A DNA stretch of 64,000 bases, taken from positions 1,054,001-1,118,000 of the forward strand of contig NC_014970.1 of assembly GCF_000200735.1 (NCBI RefSeq). Direction: 5' to 3'. The position numbers were made by a program, and so were the translations under genes. This DNA is from Mycoplasma haemofelis str. Langford 1 (GTDB lineage: Bacteria > Bacillota_I > Bacilli_A > Mycoplasmatales > Mycoplasmoidaceae). The notes beneath the pieces were generated by a model that saw only the letters and a list, made by a program, of their open reading frames with translations, ran no database searches and was not told the DNA's origin. Of this stretch, positions 1-12,466 are shown one piece after another. Positions within the stretch are counted from its first letter, which is position 1. Each line of letters begins with the position of its first letter.

Positions 1-759
1 AGGAGTTCTTGGAGCATCTCTACCAATAGGGCTTCTACCCTCACCACCACCGTGAATGTGATCATTAGGGTTCATGGCAGAACCTCTAACTGTAGGCCTA
101 ATACCTAAATAACGAGTCTTACCAGCTTTACCTAAACGAACCAAATTATGATCCACATTGGAAACTTGTCCAACTGTAGCTCTAGCTTCGTTCAGTATCT
201 TTCTATTCTCCTTGGAAGCCAGCTTTATAACTGTGTAACGACCGGTGGTATCTCTACCTAGGATCTGAGCATAGGAACCGGCAGATCTTGCGATCTTCCC
301 ACCCCTATTAGGGGCTATTTCTATATTATGAACAAAAGTACCCTCTGCAATTTTACCAATAGGCATGGCATTACCAAGCTTGATATCCACGCCATCGGCT
401 CCAGATATTATAGTATCCCCAACCTTTATTCCGTGGGGAGTAAGAATATATCTCTTCTCTCCATCAGCATAGGCAACTAAGGATATAAAAGAGGATCTAT
501 TCGGATCATACTCAATGGTCTTAATAACTGCGGGAACTCCATCCTTATCCCTCTTGAAATCTATAATTCGATAACGACGCTTATGCCCTCCACCCCTATG
601 TCTAACAGTAATCTTCCCAGTATTATTCCTACCCCCAGTCTTATTAAGCTTCTTAGTTAAAGGTTTAAAAGGCTTATCTGTAGTTAACTCCTTTCTGTAA
701 TCAATAAATATGATTCTCCTTCTTCCTGAGCTTCGAGTAACAACTTGACGTATTGACAT
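1..759 (-). CDS. rplB: 50S ribosomal protein L2, C-terminus cut by window edge
   Basis: Large-subunit protein L2, which binds 23S rRNA near the peptidyl transferase centre. The 253 visible codons start at ATG 759 and run off the left edge, so roughly the last 25 residues are missing. Seen: the basic N-terminus, [11 protein letters not shown] near residue 54, the RNA-binding stretch with [16 protein letters not shown], and the strongly conserved [21 protein letters not shown] near the catalytic-centre loop. It follows rplW by 2 bp in the conserved S10 operon order. No internal UGA is needed in the visible part. Identification is certain; only the C-terminus is unknown. Confidence 0.97.
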   Translation of the reverse strand, partial: MSIRQVVTRSSGRRRIIFIDYRKELTTDKPFKPLTKKLNKTGGRNNTGKITVRHRGGGHKRRYRIIDFKRDKDGVPAVIKTIEYDPNRSSFISLVAYADGEKRYILTPHGIKVGDTIISGADGVDIKLGNAMPIGKIAEGTFVHNIEIAPNRGGKIARSAGSYAQILGRDTTGRYTVIKLASKENRKILNEARATVGQVSNVDHNLVRLGKAGKTRYLGIRPTVRGSAMNPNDHIHGGGEGRSPIGRDAPRTP

Positions 760-761
760 AA

Positions 762-1076
762 CTATTCCTTAGCAGCCTCTTCCACTTGCTTATTTAGATT
801 GCTGAAATCGGCTCCAGACACAGTTATATATGCCACTTTAAAAGCCTTAGTGTAGTTATACCTACTCCTGTTGGAATAACGAGCTTTAGAAGGCTTTCCA
901 TTGATAATATTCACGGATTTAGGCTTAACTCCAAACATGGATTCAAAAGCTGCAGCTATTTGATGCTTAGAAGCATTTAGATTAACGTAAAAGCTAAGCT
1001 TTGGATTAGGTAAGGCTCTCATAGTTTGAACCTTCTCGGTGATCTTAGGTTTAAGTATTACTGAAGTTATTTCCAT
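762..1076 (-). CDS. rplW: 50S ribosomal protein L23
   Basis: L23 (104 residues) lies at the polypeptide exit tunnel and is the docking site for trigger factor, whose gene (tig) is also in this window. Seen: N-terminal ILKPKITEK, the [21 protein letters not shown] stretch typical of L23, and a basic loop with [12 protein letters not shown]. Length is normal for the family. The start codon lies inside the 3' end of rplD (10 bp overlap), which suggests translational coupling in the S10 operon. Confidence 0.96.
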   Translation of the reverse strand: MEITSVILKPKITEKVQTMRALPNPKLSFYVNLNASKHQIAAAFESMFGVKPKSVNIINGKPSKARYSNRSRYNYTKAFKVAYITVSGADFSNLNKQVEEAAKE

Positions 1077-1708
1077 GATCCCAATCGCTCACACAATAAA
1101 TCCATTGCCTCTTTAGTTAACAACAAGAAACTTTGATTCATTAAATCCCTAACAGAGCAGTGAAAGAAATCTCTACATGTAACATTGGAAAGGTTTCTGG
1201 AAACTAAGAATACTGAGGATGCGCTCTCCTTATCTAGAAGCAAAAGCTTCTTGGAATCTAATTTAGCCTTTCCCAAGAACTCTTGAAACTCCTTAGTTTT
1301 CTTAAGAGAGGAGAAACTTTCATCCAAAAGAGCAATATTCTCGGATTCAAATATCCCTTTTCAAGCAGAAGCAAAAGCCAATCTAGACACCTTCCTATTA
1401 ACCCCCACAACGTAATTTCTCATAGGGGAAGGCCCAAAAGCTACACCACCACCCCTAAATTGAGGGTTACGTCTGGAACCTTGTCTAGCTCTACCGGTGT
1501 GTTTCTGTCTATAAGGCTTCTTACCCGTGCCGGAAACTTCCGATTTATTCTTGGTGTCGTGAGTTCCCTGCCTTCTATTTTGATTCTCGCAATTTACAGC
1601 TTCAAAAATTGCATGGGAATGAATCTCATCGGGAAGGATGATAGAAGCTGGTAACTCAAAGCTTCCCTTTATATCTCCAGATGCGGAAAAAATACTAATT
1701 GGCTTCAC
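1067..1708 (-). CDS. rplD: 50S ribosomal protein L4
   Basis: L4 (213 residues with UGA read as Trp) is an assembly protein of the large subunit that lines the exit tunnel. Seen: [26 protein letters not shown], the conserved tunnel loop, then [13 protein letters not shown]. One in-frame UGA at 1361-1363 falls after FASA; the reading frame continues without a shift to the TAA at 1067, giving the usual family length. It overlaps rplC at its start (14 bp) and rplW at its end (10 bp). Under the standard code the gene would look broken; it is not. Confidence 0.95.
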
Positions 1709-2384
1709 TTCTTAGGATCTTGAACGGCTCATCCACGCACTTCTTCTTTCTAGTGGTGGTCTTTATTCTAACGATAGAATTAGATCTACCAGCAACCGAT
1801 CCCTTTACGAACAATAAATTCTTCTCTGGATCAACATAAACTATCTCTAAGTTGATCTGAGAGACTCTCTCACATCCATACCTCCCAGCCATCTTCTTAC
1901 CCTTCCAGACCTTTTGGGGAGAAACACCACCTCTACCTGTTTCCAAAGAACCTTGATATCTATGCGGATATCCAGCACCGTGAGAGCGAGGCCCACAGGA
2001 GAAATTTCATAGCTTAATTGCACCGGTAAATCCATGACCTCTAGTCACACCACTTACATCCACCAGATCTCCAACCTTAAAAAGAGAATCTACCTTTAAA
2101 AGCTCCCCCTCTTTTAAACCATCCTGACTTGAATTCCTCAGTTCAAAAATATTCCTCCTTACCTCCAGACCCTTCTTTTGAAATTGACCTCTTACAGGTT
2201 TACTCAAGCGTGTTTCCTTAACGCTACCATATCCCACAACTACTGCAGAATATCCATCCTTCTCTACGGTCTTTAGAGAGAGAATTAAATTAGGTTCAAC
2301 TTCTATAGCAGTAACGGGAATCAAAGTTCCAGAATCGGAAAACACTTGGGTCATACCCAACTTCTTGCCCACTATAGCGAACAT
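1695..2384 (-). CDS. rplC: 50S ribosomal protein L3
   Basis: L3 (229 residues) is one of the first proteins to bind 23S rRNA and reaches the peptidyl transferase centre. Seen: N-terminal [16 protein letters not shown], then [25 protein letters not shown] and the [12 protein letters not shown] motif. One in-frame UGA (about 2004-2006) encodes the Trp after IKL. The start ATG shares one base with the rpsJ stop (TAATG), the common coupled arrangement in this genome. Length is slightly above the usual 205-215. Confidence 0.95.
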
Positions 2385-2695
2385 TACCTAATATCAACAC
2401 TGATGTCTAAAGAAGCTGGAAGAGTCATTTTCTGAACGTCCACAACTAACTCGGCAGGGGGAGCTATAAAGATAATCAAACGTCTGTGCTCCCTTCTTTC
2501 GAACTGCTCCATGGACGGTTTATTAACGTGTGGAGACTTTTGAAAGGTATAAAGCTTTCTCTTAGTTGGTAAAGGAAGAGGACCTTTTACTTGGGATTTA
2601 TGTAAAAGAGCCAGCTCAACGATCTTCTTAACTCAAAGATCTAGCAGTCTGTAGTCAAATGAAAAGAGTTTAACTCTAATCTCGTTGGAAAACAT
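2384..2695 (-). CDS. rpsJ: 30S ribosomal protein S10
   Basis: S10 (103 residues), small-subunit head protein and also the NusE antitermination factor. Seen: IRVKLFSFDYRLLD near the N-terminus, KKIVELA, GPLPLPTKRKLYTF and SPHVNKPSMEQFERREHRR, all typical of S10. One UGA (in LLDLWVKK) is Trp, so the gene is hidden if the standard code is used. Start ATG 2695 lies about 16 bases after a perfect TATAAT. It is the first gene of the S10 operon, as in most bacteria. Confidence 0.96.
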
Positions 2696-2704
2696 GTGTA
2701 CATC

Positions 2705-3178
2705 CTATAAATTATACTGGTGAATAACTTCAAACCGGCCTAATTTAAAAATTCGAGGATAAATTTTAATAGAAATGAAGGGTATTCACAACATAAGCCT
2801 TACTTTAGATCTATTATCCCACTTGAAAGTTGGACTGATTTTATGAACCTGCCTCATATTTAATAGGATCCGATAACTATTTAGAAATCGAGTAGACAAT
2901 AGGCCAAGAAGGAAGGTTAGATATAGTAGATTTTCAATTCTTCCCCAATCTGAGAATTTAGGATTGGATCTAAAGATGGCTAGTATGGGGTTAAAGGAAT
3001 TGAATAGATTATTTGAACCCTTAACTACTACGTATCAGAAAAAACTAAAGAGAGCTGGAGCCCCTCAAGTTCAAAAAAGGAGTAAATCGATATCACGAAG
3101 CTTCCGTACTAGAGCGGAAACTTTCAATCTTCCAAGTATGGTATATTCATTTTCTTCTCTAAAGTAGGGGGCAGACAC
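2705..3178 (-). CDS. Possible membrane protein, unrecognised
   Basis: I do not recognise this product. With UGA as Trp the frame is open for about 157 codons from GTG 3178 to TAG 2705, crossing four UGA and two TGG codons. The translation is hydrophobic and Trp/Phe-rich, with a likely membrane segment at about residues 33-54 (LLLFWTWGAPALFSFFWYVV), a second hydrophobic stretch near residue 90 and another near residue 130. The start is uncertain; TTG 3121 or an internal ATG are alternatives. It ends just upstream of rpsJ and its 3' end contains the rpsJ -10 box. It could be a real gene leading the S10 operon or a chance open frame in a spacer; a basic, Ser-rich open frame on the plus strand (2877-3167) is probably its shadow. 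Confidence 0.42.
2711..2716 (-). promoter_or_regulatory. -10 box upstream of rpsJ
   Basis: A perfect TATAAT lies on the minus strand, 15 bases from the rpsJ ATG. Transcription would start about 8 bases before the start codon, giving a very short leader. No convincing -35 hexamer sits 16-18 bases upstream, as is common in mycoplasmas. It would drive the S10 operon. Confidence 0.55.
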
Positions 3179-3195
3179 ATTAAAATAGAATGTAC

Positions 3196-3269
3196 GCCGA
3201 ATTAGTTTAATGGCAAAACAGGGCAATGGTAATGCCCAGCTCGGGGTTCAATTCCCCGATTCGGCACCA
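3196..3269 (+). tRNA. tRNA-Thr (anticodon GGU)
   Basis: A complete cloverleaf with encoded CCA. The acceptor stem GCCGAAT/ATTCGGC pairs perfectly, the D stem is GTTT/AAAC, the anticodon stem GGGCA/TGCCC encloses ATGGTAA (anticodon GGT), and the T stem CGGGG/CCCCG encloses TTCAATT. It reads ACC/ACU. It is convergent with rplL, whose stop codon is 3 bases away, so the two transcripts must meet here. Confidence 0.95.
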
Positions 3270-3271
3270 CT

Positions 3272-3646
3272 TTATTTAAATTCAACAACAGCTCCAGCTT
3301 CCACAAACTTCTTCTTAAGATCCTCAACTTCAACGGCAGGAACAGCTTCTTTCACTAAAGCAGGAACTGTATCAACCATTTTCTTAGCCTCCATTAAACC
3401 AAGTCCAGTTAACTCTCTGATGATCTTAATAACTGCAATCTTATTGGTTCCTGCATTAACCAAGTGAAGATTAAACTCAGATTGAGCATCCTCTTTTGGA
3501 GCATCTGCACCCCCAGACCCCGCCGCAACTGAGAAATTAGCAGAAATTCCAAATTCCTCCTCTATAGCTTTAACTAAATCGTTAAGCTCAAGGATAGAGT
3601 ACTGCTTTAAAGACTCGATTATCTCTTTGGATGAAAGCTTTGACAT
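3272..3646 (-). CDS. rplL: 50S ribosomal protein L7/L12
   Basis: L7/L12 (124 residues), the dimeric stalk protein that recruits translation GTPases such as EF-Tu, encoded in this same window. Seen: N-terminal dimerisation helices (SSKEIIESLKQYSILELNDLVKAIEEEFG), a short hinge, and the C-terminal domain with NKIAVIKIIRELTGLGLMEAKKMVD and a lone EAGA near the end. It follows rplJ by 27 bp. Length is normal. Confidence 0.96.
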   Translation of the reverse strand: MSKLSSKEIIESLKQYSILELNDLVKAIEEEFGISANFSVAAGSGGADAPKEDAQSEFNLHLVNAGTNKIAVIKIIRELTGLGLMEAKKMVDTVPALVKEAVPAVEVEDLKKKFVEAGAVVEFK

Positions 3647-3673
3647 AAACCTAACTAATCCTAATAATACAGT

Positions 3674-4165
3674 TTATTCTGAACTCTTAATATTTTTTAC
3701 CATAAATGCAAATTTGTAAAGAGGGCTCAATATAGTTTGTGAGAAACGAACAAGAAGATCTTCTTTGGATCCCAGAGTAGCCAATAGAGAAAGATTATCT
3801 CCCTTTATGATCTCATTATCGAAGTAAGCTAACTTAAGCTTTAGGAAGTCCTTATCTTTAGCTAACTTGGCTATATTCTGGAAAGGAGATATATCATTCT
3901 TGGATAGAAGAATTGCATTAGGCCCCACAATCTCTTCATCACAACTAATTCCATTCTTTTGAAGAGATCTATAAAGTATGTTGTTCTTGTGTACGACTAA
4001 CTTAGCATCTATCTTTCGCAGTTGACTTCTAAGCTGGGAAATCTCTTCTGCAGTAAGTCCCAAGTACTCAAAGACTAAAAAGGAACCATAGTCCTTTATT
4101 TCCTTAGCCAGAGAGTCTACTAGAGCTGACTTCTCCCTTATTTTTTGTTCTAAATTAACATTCAT
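3674..4165 (-). CDS. rplJ: 50S ribosomal protein L10
   Basis: L10 (163 residues) anchors the L7/L12 dimers to the large subunit. Seen: LVDSLAKEIKDYGSFLVFEYLGLTAEEISQLRSQLRK near the N-terminus and KLVVHKNNILYRSL, as in L10 proteins; the C-terminal helix that binds L12 ends in KNIKSSE. The TATAAT box ends 11 bases from the ATG, so the leader is only about 4-5 bases. It is divergent from rnpB and followed by rplL. Confidence 0.94.
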   Translation of the reverse strand: MNVNLEQKIREKSALVDSLAKEIKDYGSFLVFEYLGLTAEEISQLRSQLRKIDAKLVVHKNNILYRSLQKNGISCDEEIVGPNAILLSKNDISPFQNIAKLAKDKDFLKLKLAYFDNEIIKGDNLSLLATLGSKEDLLVRFSQTILSPLYKFAFMVKNIKSSE

Positions 4166-4182
4166 TTGCGTAATAATTATAA
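4166..4182. promoter_or_regulatory. Shared divergent promoter rplJ/rnpB
   Basis: Only 17 bp separate the rplJ start from the inferred 5' end of rnpB. The stretch TAATAATTATAA is close to a palindrome. On the minus strand it reads TATAAT (4181-4176) for rplJ; on the plus strand it reads TAATAA/TAATTA (about 4171-4177) at the right distance for rnpB. The two -10 boxes therefore overlap, and both genes may compete for one polymerase. Inferred from sequence only. Confidence 0.45.
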
Positions 4183-4565
4183 GGCCAACTATCCAATACA
4201 GTTGTTGATTACTGATTTATTCTAAATAAATTAGGGGAAAGTCCTTACTTCCACGACCTGCGATGGTCGTAATGTTGGTGCAAGCATATAAAAGATAAAG
4301 CTTGACGCTCCTTAGGGGTGATGACGGGGAATAAGATAAGGCGAACGCTACTACTTATTTCCCATAAAGTGCCACAGAGACGAGTTATGCAGAAATGCAT
4401 AGGTGAAACGCGGTAAACTCCTCCAGGAAGAAACCTAAATTATGGTAAGGGAATTTGTTTTCTGGAACTGAACGGAAAACAAAGGGATCGTACGATCTCA
4501 GATTAATTATCAACGTATCCCTTTGGGATAACAGAATAAGGCTTATTAAGGTTGGGTTGTTGGCT
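4183..4565 (+). ncRNA. rnpB: RNase P RNA, type B
   Basis: Catalytic RNA that trims tRNA 5' ends. Seen: the hairpin ATTTATT-CTA-AATAAAT, then AGGGGAAAGTCC (conserved region I), the GACCTGCGATGGTC stem and GTAATGTTGGTGC, the GTGCCACAGAGACGAG block, GGTGAAACGCGGTAAACTCC (region IV) and ATAACAGAATAAGGCTTAT (region V). The ends are set by a long P1 helix: 4183-4197 pairs with 4551-4565 with one T-T mismatch and a few wobbles. The 383-nt size fits a type B RNA. Its 3' part overlaps the last 20 bases of lon, which is convergent. Confidence 0.93.
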
Positions 4566-6924
4566 CCTTTTTAAAAATCTGATCATAGATCTCCCAATAC
4601 TCCTTCACCGGTATTAAATTAACCTGACTCCTAACATCCTCAGGTATATCCACTAGATTCTTAGAATTCTCATGAGGAAAGTAAATAGTATCCACTCCAC
4701 CCCTTACAGCAGAAACCACCTTCTCTTTTAGTCCCCCTATAGGAAGCACCTTACCCCTAAGAGTTATCTCCCCAGTCATAGCTATACTTGGAGATACCGC
4801 CTCCTCTCTAAAGGAGGAGATGAGAGCTGTGGAGATGGTTACACCAGCAGAAGGACCATCCTTGGGTACCCCTCCAGATGGAACGTGAAGATTCACATCT
4901 ATATTGTTCCAATCTATCTCCTTAGACTTAAGACCAAATCTCTCTTCATTAGCTCTCACGAAAGCCAATGCTACAGAGGCAGATTCACGCATCGTATCCT
5001 TCAAATTACCAGTGAGAGATAGATTACCCTTACCCGCCACATAATTCACCTCTATTGGAAGCAAATCGCCTCCAAATTCAGTATAGGCCATACCATTAAC
5101 CACTCCAGGAATCATGACTTCATCCTTAACAGTGAAATCGTACCTAGGATATCGTAAATAGGATTCAACCTTATCTAAGGTAACATGCTCCTTCTCAAGC
5201 TCACCCATAATCTGTCGCTTTACGACCTTTCTAGCTATCTTAGATAGACAGTTTTTAAATTGACGAACTCCAGCTTCCTTCGTATACTTTTGAATAATAA
5301 ATTCCAAGGCATCATCATCTATAGAGAGCTCTTTATCAGTTAATCCACTCTCCTTAAGCACCTCAGCTAAAAGATGCTCTTTAGCTATATGCAACTTCTC
5401 TTTCCCTGTGTAGGAGTTAATGTAAATCATCTCCATCCTATTGTGCAAAGGCTCTGAGATATCATCTTCATAGTTAGCTGTGGCTATGAACATGACCTTG
5501 GAAAGGTCAATATCTTCCTCTATAAAGTGATCACTAAACTTATCATTCTGCTTAGGATCTAAAACCTCCAGAAGGGCATGACTAGGATCTCCATTATAGC
5601 TTGATCCCACCTTATCAATCTCGTCTAGCAAGCATACTGGATTATTAACTCCAGCCTGCTTTAAAGCGCGAACGATTCTACCCGGCATAGCAGCCACATA
5701 AGTTCTCCTATGCCCCCTAATCTCAGATTCATCATGAACTCCACCGAGAGAGATCTTCACGAACTCCCTATTCAAGGCAGAAGCTATAGATTTAACTAAG
5801 GAAGTTTTACCAACCCCAGGAGGCCCCACAAAGCACATGATGCTTCCTTTTGGATCTTGTAATTTCTTCTGAACAGCAATAAATTCAAGAATCCTATCCT
5901 TAACTCTCTCAAGCCCATAATGGTGAGCATCCAATACCTCCTTAACCTTACTTAAATCCTCCTCATCCTTAGAGGACTTAAGCCAAGGAATATCCAGAAT
6001 CCAATCTAGATAATTCCTAGTGATAACTGCTTCATTAGAGTAGGAAGAGGTATACTCAAGACGTCTTATCTCTTCCTCTATACGAGCTTTTATTTGCTTA
6101 GGAAAAGCCTTCTGCTTTAACTTCTGGCGAATCTTATTTAGAAGAGCCTCTTTGGAAGATGACTCTCCTAATTCCTCTCTTATAGCCTTCAGCCTCTCCC
6201 TTAGATAGAACTCCCTCTGCTGTCGGGATATATTCTTAGAAACCTTTTTATTAATTCGACTATCCAACTCATTCTTAATATCATCACTAATATATTCCAT
6301 TTCCATCATGATCTTCAGACGCTTATTAACGGAGGGCTCCTCCAATATCTTCTGCTTAAACTCAACAGCACTCATCTCATTCTTAGGCCATAAGTCTGCC
6401 AACCTATCGACCAATTCCGGAAGATCTGATTTAGTGCAAGTATCTAAATCTGAAAGAATGGATTTGTATTCGGAAGAATCGCAATCAAATACTGCAGGTT
6501 TAGACTCTACAAACTCTTTAAAGGACTCTAAAGTCTTAACAGTTCCTGACTTACCTTCACCCTCAAAGAATTCAACATTTGAGTATCAAGCCTTCTCTAA
6601 ATCGGGGTTTATCTTTAAATGAGTTAAACTGGGCTTAAGTATCTTGGCTCTCTTAATTCCTTCAACAGATATCTTTAAACACCCTTCTTCATCCCTACCA
6701 AGAAGCTTAATCTTCGTTAAACAACCTACTTGATAAAAATCCTTATCAGTTGGCTCATCTATCTCCTTATTTCTCTGAACTACAATTACTAAATTCTTAC
6801 TAAAGTGATCAAGGGCGGCCTTTACTGAGCTAACAGAAAATCGTCTACCAACTTCTAAAACCTTCTTTACCCCTGGGAAGATTACATCATCTCTAGAAAT
6901 GAGAATGGGGAACCTCTCACTCAT
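4546..6924 (-). CDS. lon: ATP-dependent protease Lon
   Basis: Cytosolic AAA+ serine protease (792 residues, one UGA Trp near residue 113) that degrades misfolded proteins. Seen: N-terminal substrate-binding domain, Walker A GPPGVGKTS near residue 367, Walker B VCLLDEIDK, and the protease domain with PKDGPSAG (catalytic Ser near 692) and GGLKEK (catalytic Lys near 735). Length is usual for bacterial Lon. It follows tig by 19 bp in the same direction, a chaperone-protease pairing. Its 3' end overlaps convergent rnpB. Confidence 0.96.
4551..4572 (+). terminator. P1 3' strand plus T run ending rnpB
   Basis: The 3' strand of the P1 helix is followed by CTTTTT at 4567-4572. The closing helix of the RNA itself could act as an intrinsic terminator. 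The signal lies inside the lon 3' coding end. Confidence 0.35.
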
Positions 6925-6943
6925 ATGAGTATGATTTTAGCAG

Positions 6944-8125
6944 TTAATCTATTCGATTGCTAAAAAATAATTTGCTTTCTAGAAACTTAAAGGTTTTGAA
7001 CTGAAGAACATGCACATCTAACTCTTCTTTTGGCAAAGCGAAAAGGGCTTCGGAGCTTTTATATCCATAAAGTCAAGGCTTCTCATCTAGCTCTTTAAAG
7101 AAGGATTCCTGATCCCCCTCCTGAATGGATAAATTCTCCTTCTTAGAGATTGCATCCAGAACACAACTTAACTTCAAATTCTTTATATTCTCAACCATTA
7201 AATCCTCAAAGGTAATATTGTTATTGCCCCTTCTTCTTAACATCTGGAAGCCCTTATAAGTTTCTGTTCTCAAAGTCTCAACAGGCATAGGATCCAACTT
7301 ATTATCTGCAGAAAGAATTCACTTCACAATCTCCCTATGTCGAGATGATAAATTCTGCATCTCAAATTGATTCTTAATTAACTTCTTAACCTCCTCTGGA
7401 GTAGTCTTCTTGGGGAAAGGAGTATCTTTAATAAGCTGCTCATCTATTGCCTTCTTCTGAACACATTCCAAAAGTCTTATCTCCAACTTACAATTATCCA
7501 GTTCTACTTCATTCTTAGATTCCTTAATGGCATCCAAAATACGCGAATCCAAATGGGAGTTAGATAAGTCTACTTCTAAGAAATCATAGCTATATTTAGG
7601 CATCGACTCACCTTCCTTGTTCTTAGCCCTCATAGCAATAACTGCCACATCCCCAGCTTCAGGCTTACCTTCTTTCTTAACTGGTCAAAATAACTCATCC
7701 AAAGACTTCTCCTCTACCAAAGTTGAAATCTTTTGATAATCGGCGAGAGTTACTTCAGGAACCTTCTCAAATGTTGCTTCATAAACTAACTTTCAAGTAC
7801 CTAAATCCAACTCCTTGACTGAATGATCAACCTGCTTACCGAAGATCTTGTCCTTCCAATCCTCATTAAATTCATTAATTTCTCCACTGTAGTAACTAAC
7901 CACTTTAAATACGGCGTTATTGGTCTCAGAATCTAAAGCCCCCCTAGACTTTACGTAATTTAAAACTACGTCCAAGCTAGCCTTGCCCTTTCTAAATCCC
8001 GGAATATTAAGTCTTTTAGAAAGATCTAAAAAATGCCTGTTATATATCTCTTTAAACTTCTCGGAATTTGACTCTACCGTTAAAAATATATGCTTATCCT
8101 CAACCCTAGAATCCAATATCTTCAT
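6944..8125 (-). CDS. tig: Trigger factor
   Basis: Ribosome-associated chaperone (393 residues, six UGA Trp codons). Seen: the ribosome-binding signature IPGFRKGKAS near residue 40, which docks on L23; a middle region matching the PPIase domain position (VAVIAMRAKNKEGE, YDFLEVDL); and a helical C-terminal region with LKLSCVLDAISKKENL. It is shorter than the usual 430-450 residues. The stop is at TAA 6944; ending it at any of the UGA codons would cut the C-domain. It starts 1 bp after the ruvX stop. A second protein in the window (20939-21505) resembles only the C-domain. Confidence 0.92.
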
Positions 8126-8126
8126 T

Positions 8127-8558
8127 CTAAAAGCTAACTAATACCTCTTTATTTATGGAATCAAAGTAGTCTTTTAATATTATTAGCGCCGAATAAGAGT
8201 CTAACTTTTCTCTAGCCTTATTGGAAGAGAAATTTAGGCTCTTTAAAAAAGATCAAGAATCACTTGAACTCATATCTTCGGAAATAAACTTTATATCTCA
8301 ATCTGTTCAAGCCTTCAGCATTCGAGAAACCTGATCAATCTGACTCAAAACAGAATTTCCTTCGGAGGCTTTGCCAATTACAGCAACACCTATTTCCTCC
8401 CAGAAATTACGAAGTTCAGTTTTAAGCTTTTCGAAGAAAATTAACCCCTTGAAATTATCAAATCTAATTTTCCCGACTGGAAATATTAAAGATTGATCGG
8501 CAGAAGACAGAGCAATCCCTACCTTCTTAGTTCCGATATCTAGGGAAAGAACCCTCAT
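8127..8558 (-). CDS. ruvX: RuvX/YqgF-type RNase H-fold nuclease
   Basis: Putative pre-16S rRNA / Holliday-junction nuclease of the YqgF family (143 residues). Seen: SLDIGTKKVGIALS at the N-terminus (catalytic Asp), the VAVIGKASEGNS strand, and a C-terminal LDSYSALIIL with the last acidic residue. Three UGA codons (after residue 84 and beyond) are read as Trp. ATG 8558 is preferred over the adjacent GTG 8561 because it avoids overlap with the rpoC stop; the two codons are contiguous. It is sandwiched between rpoC and tig with 1-2 bp gaps. Confidence 0.85.
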
Positions 8559-8560
8559 CA

Positions 8561-12465
<3,905 letters not shown>

Positions 12466-12466
<1 letters not shown>

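Noticed and set aside
1067..1327. Apparent gene fragments and pseudogenes in rplD, rplC, tig, rpoC, gatA, purA, pheT and others
   Set aside because: All breaks are UGA codons; the frame is preserved and the full family length results when UGA is Trp.
2877..3167. Plus-strand open frame (Ser/Lys/Arg-rich, about 97 codons)
   Set aside because: It lies opposite the hydrophobic minus-strand frame, has no start before a TTG, and the composition is that of an antisense shadow.
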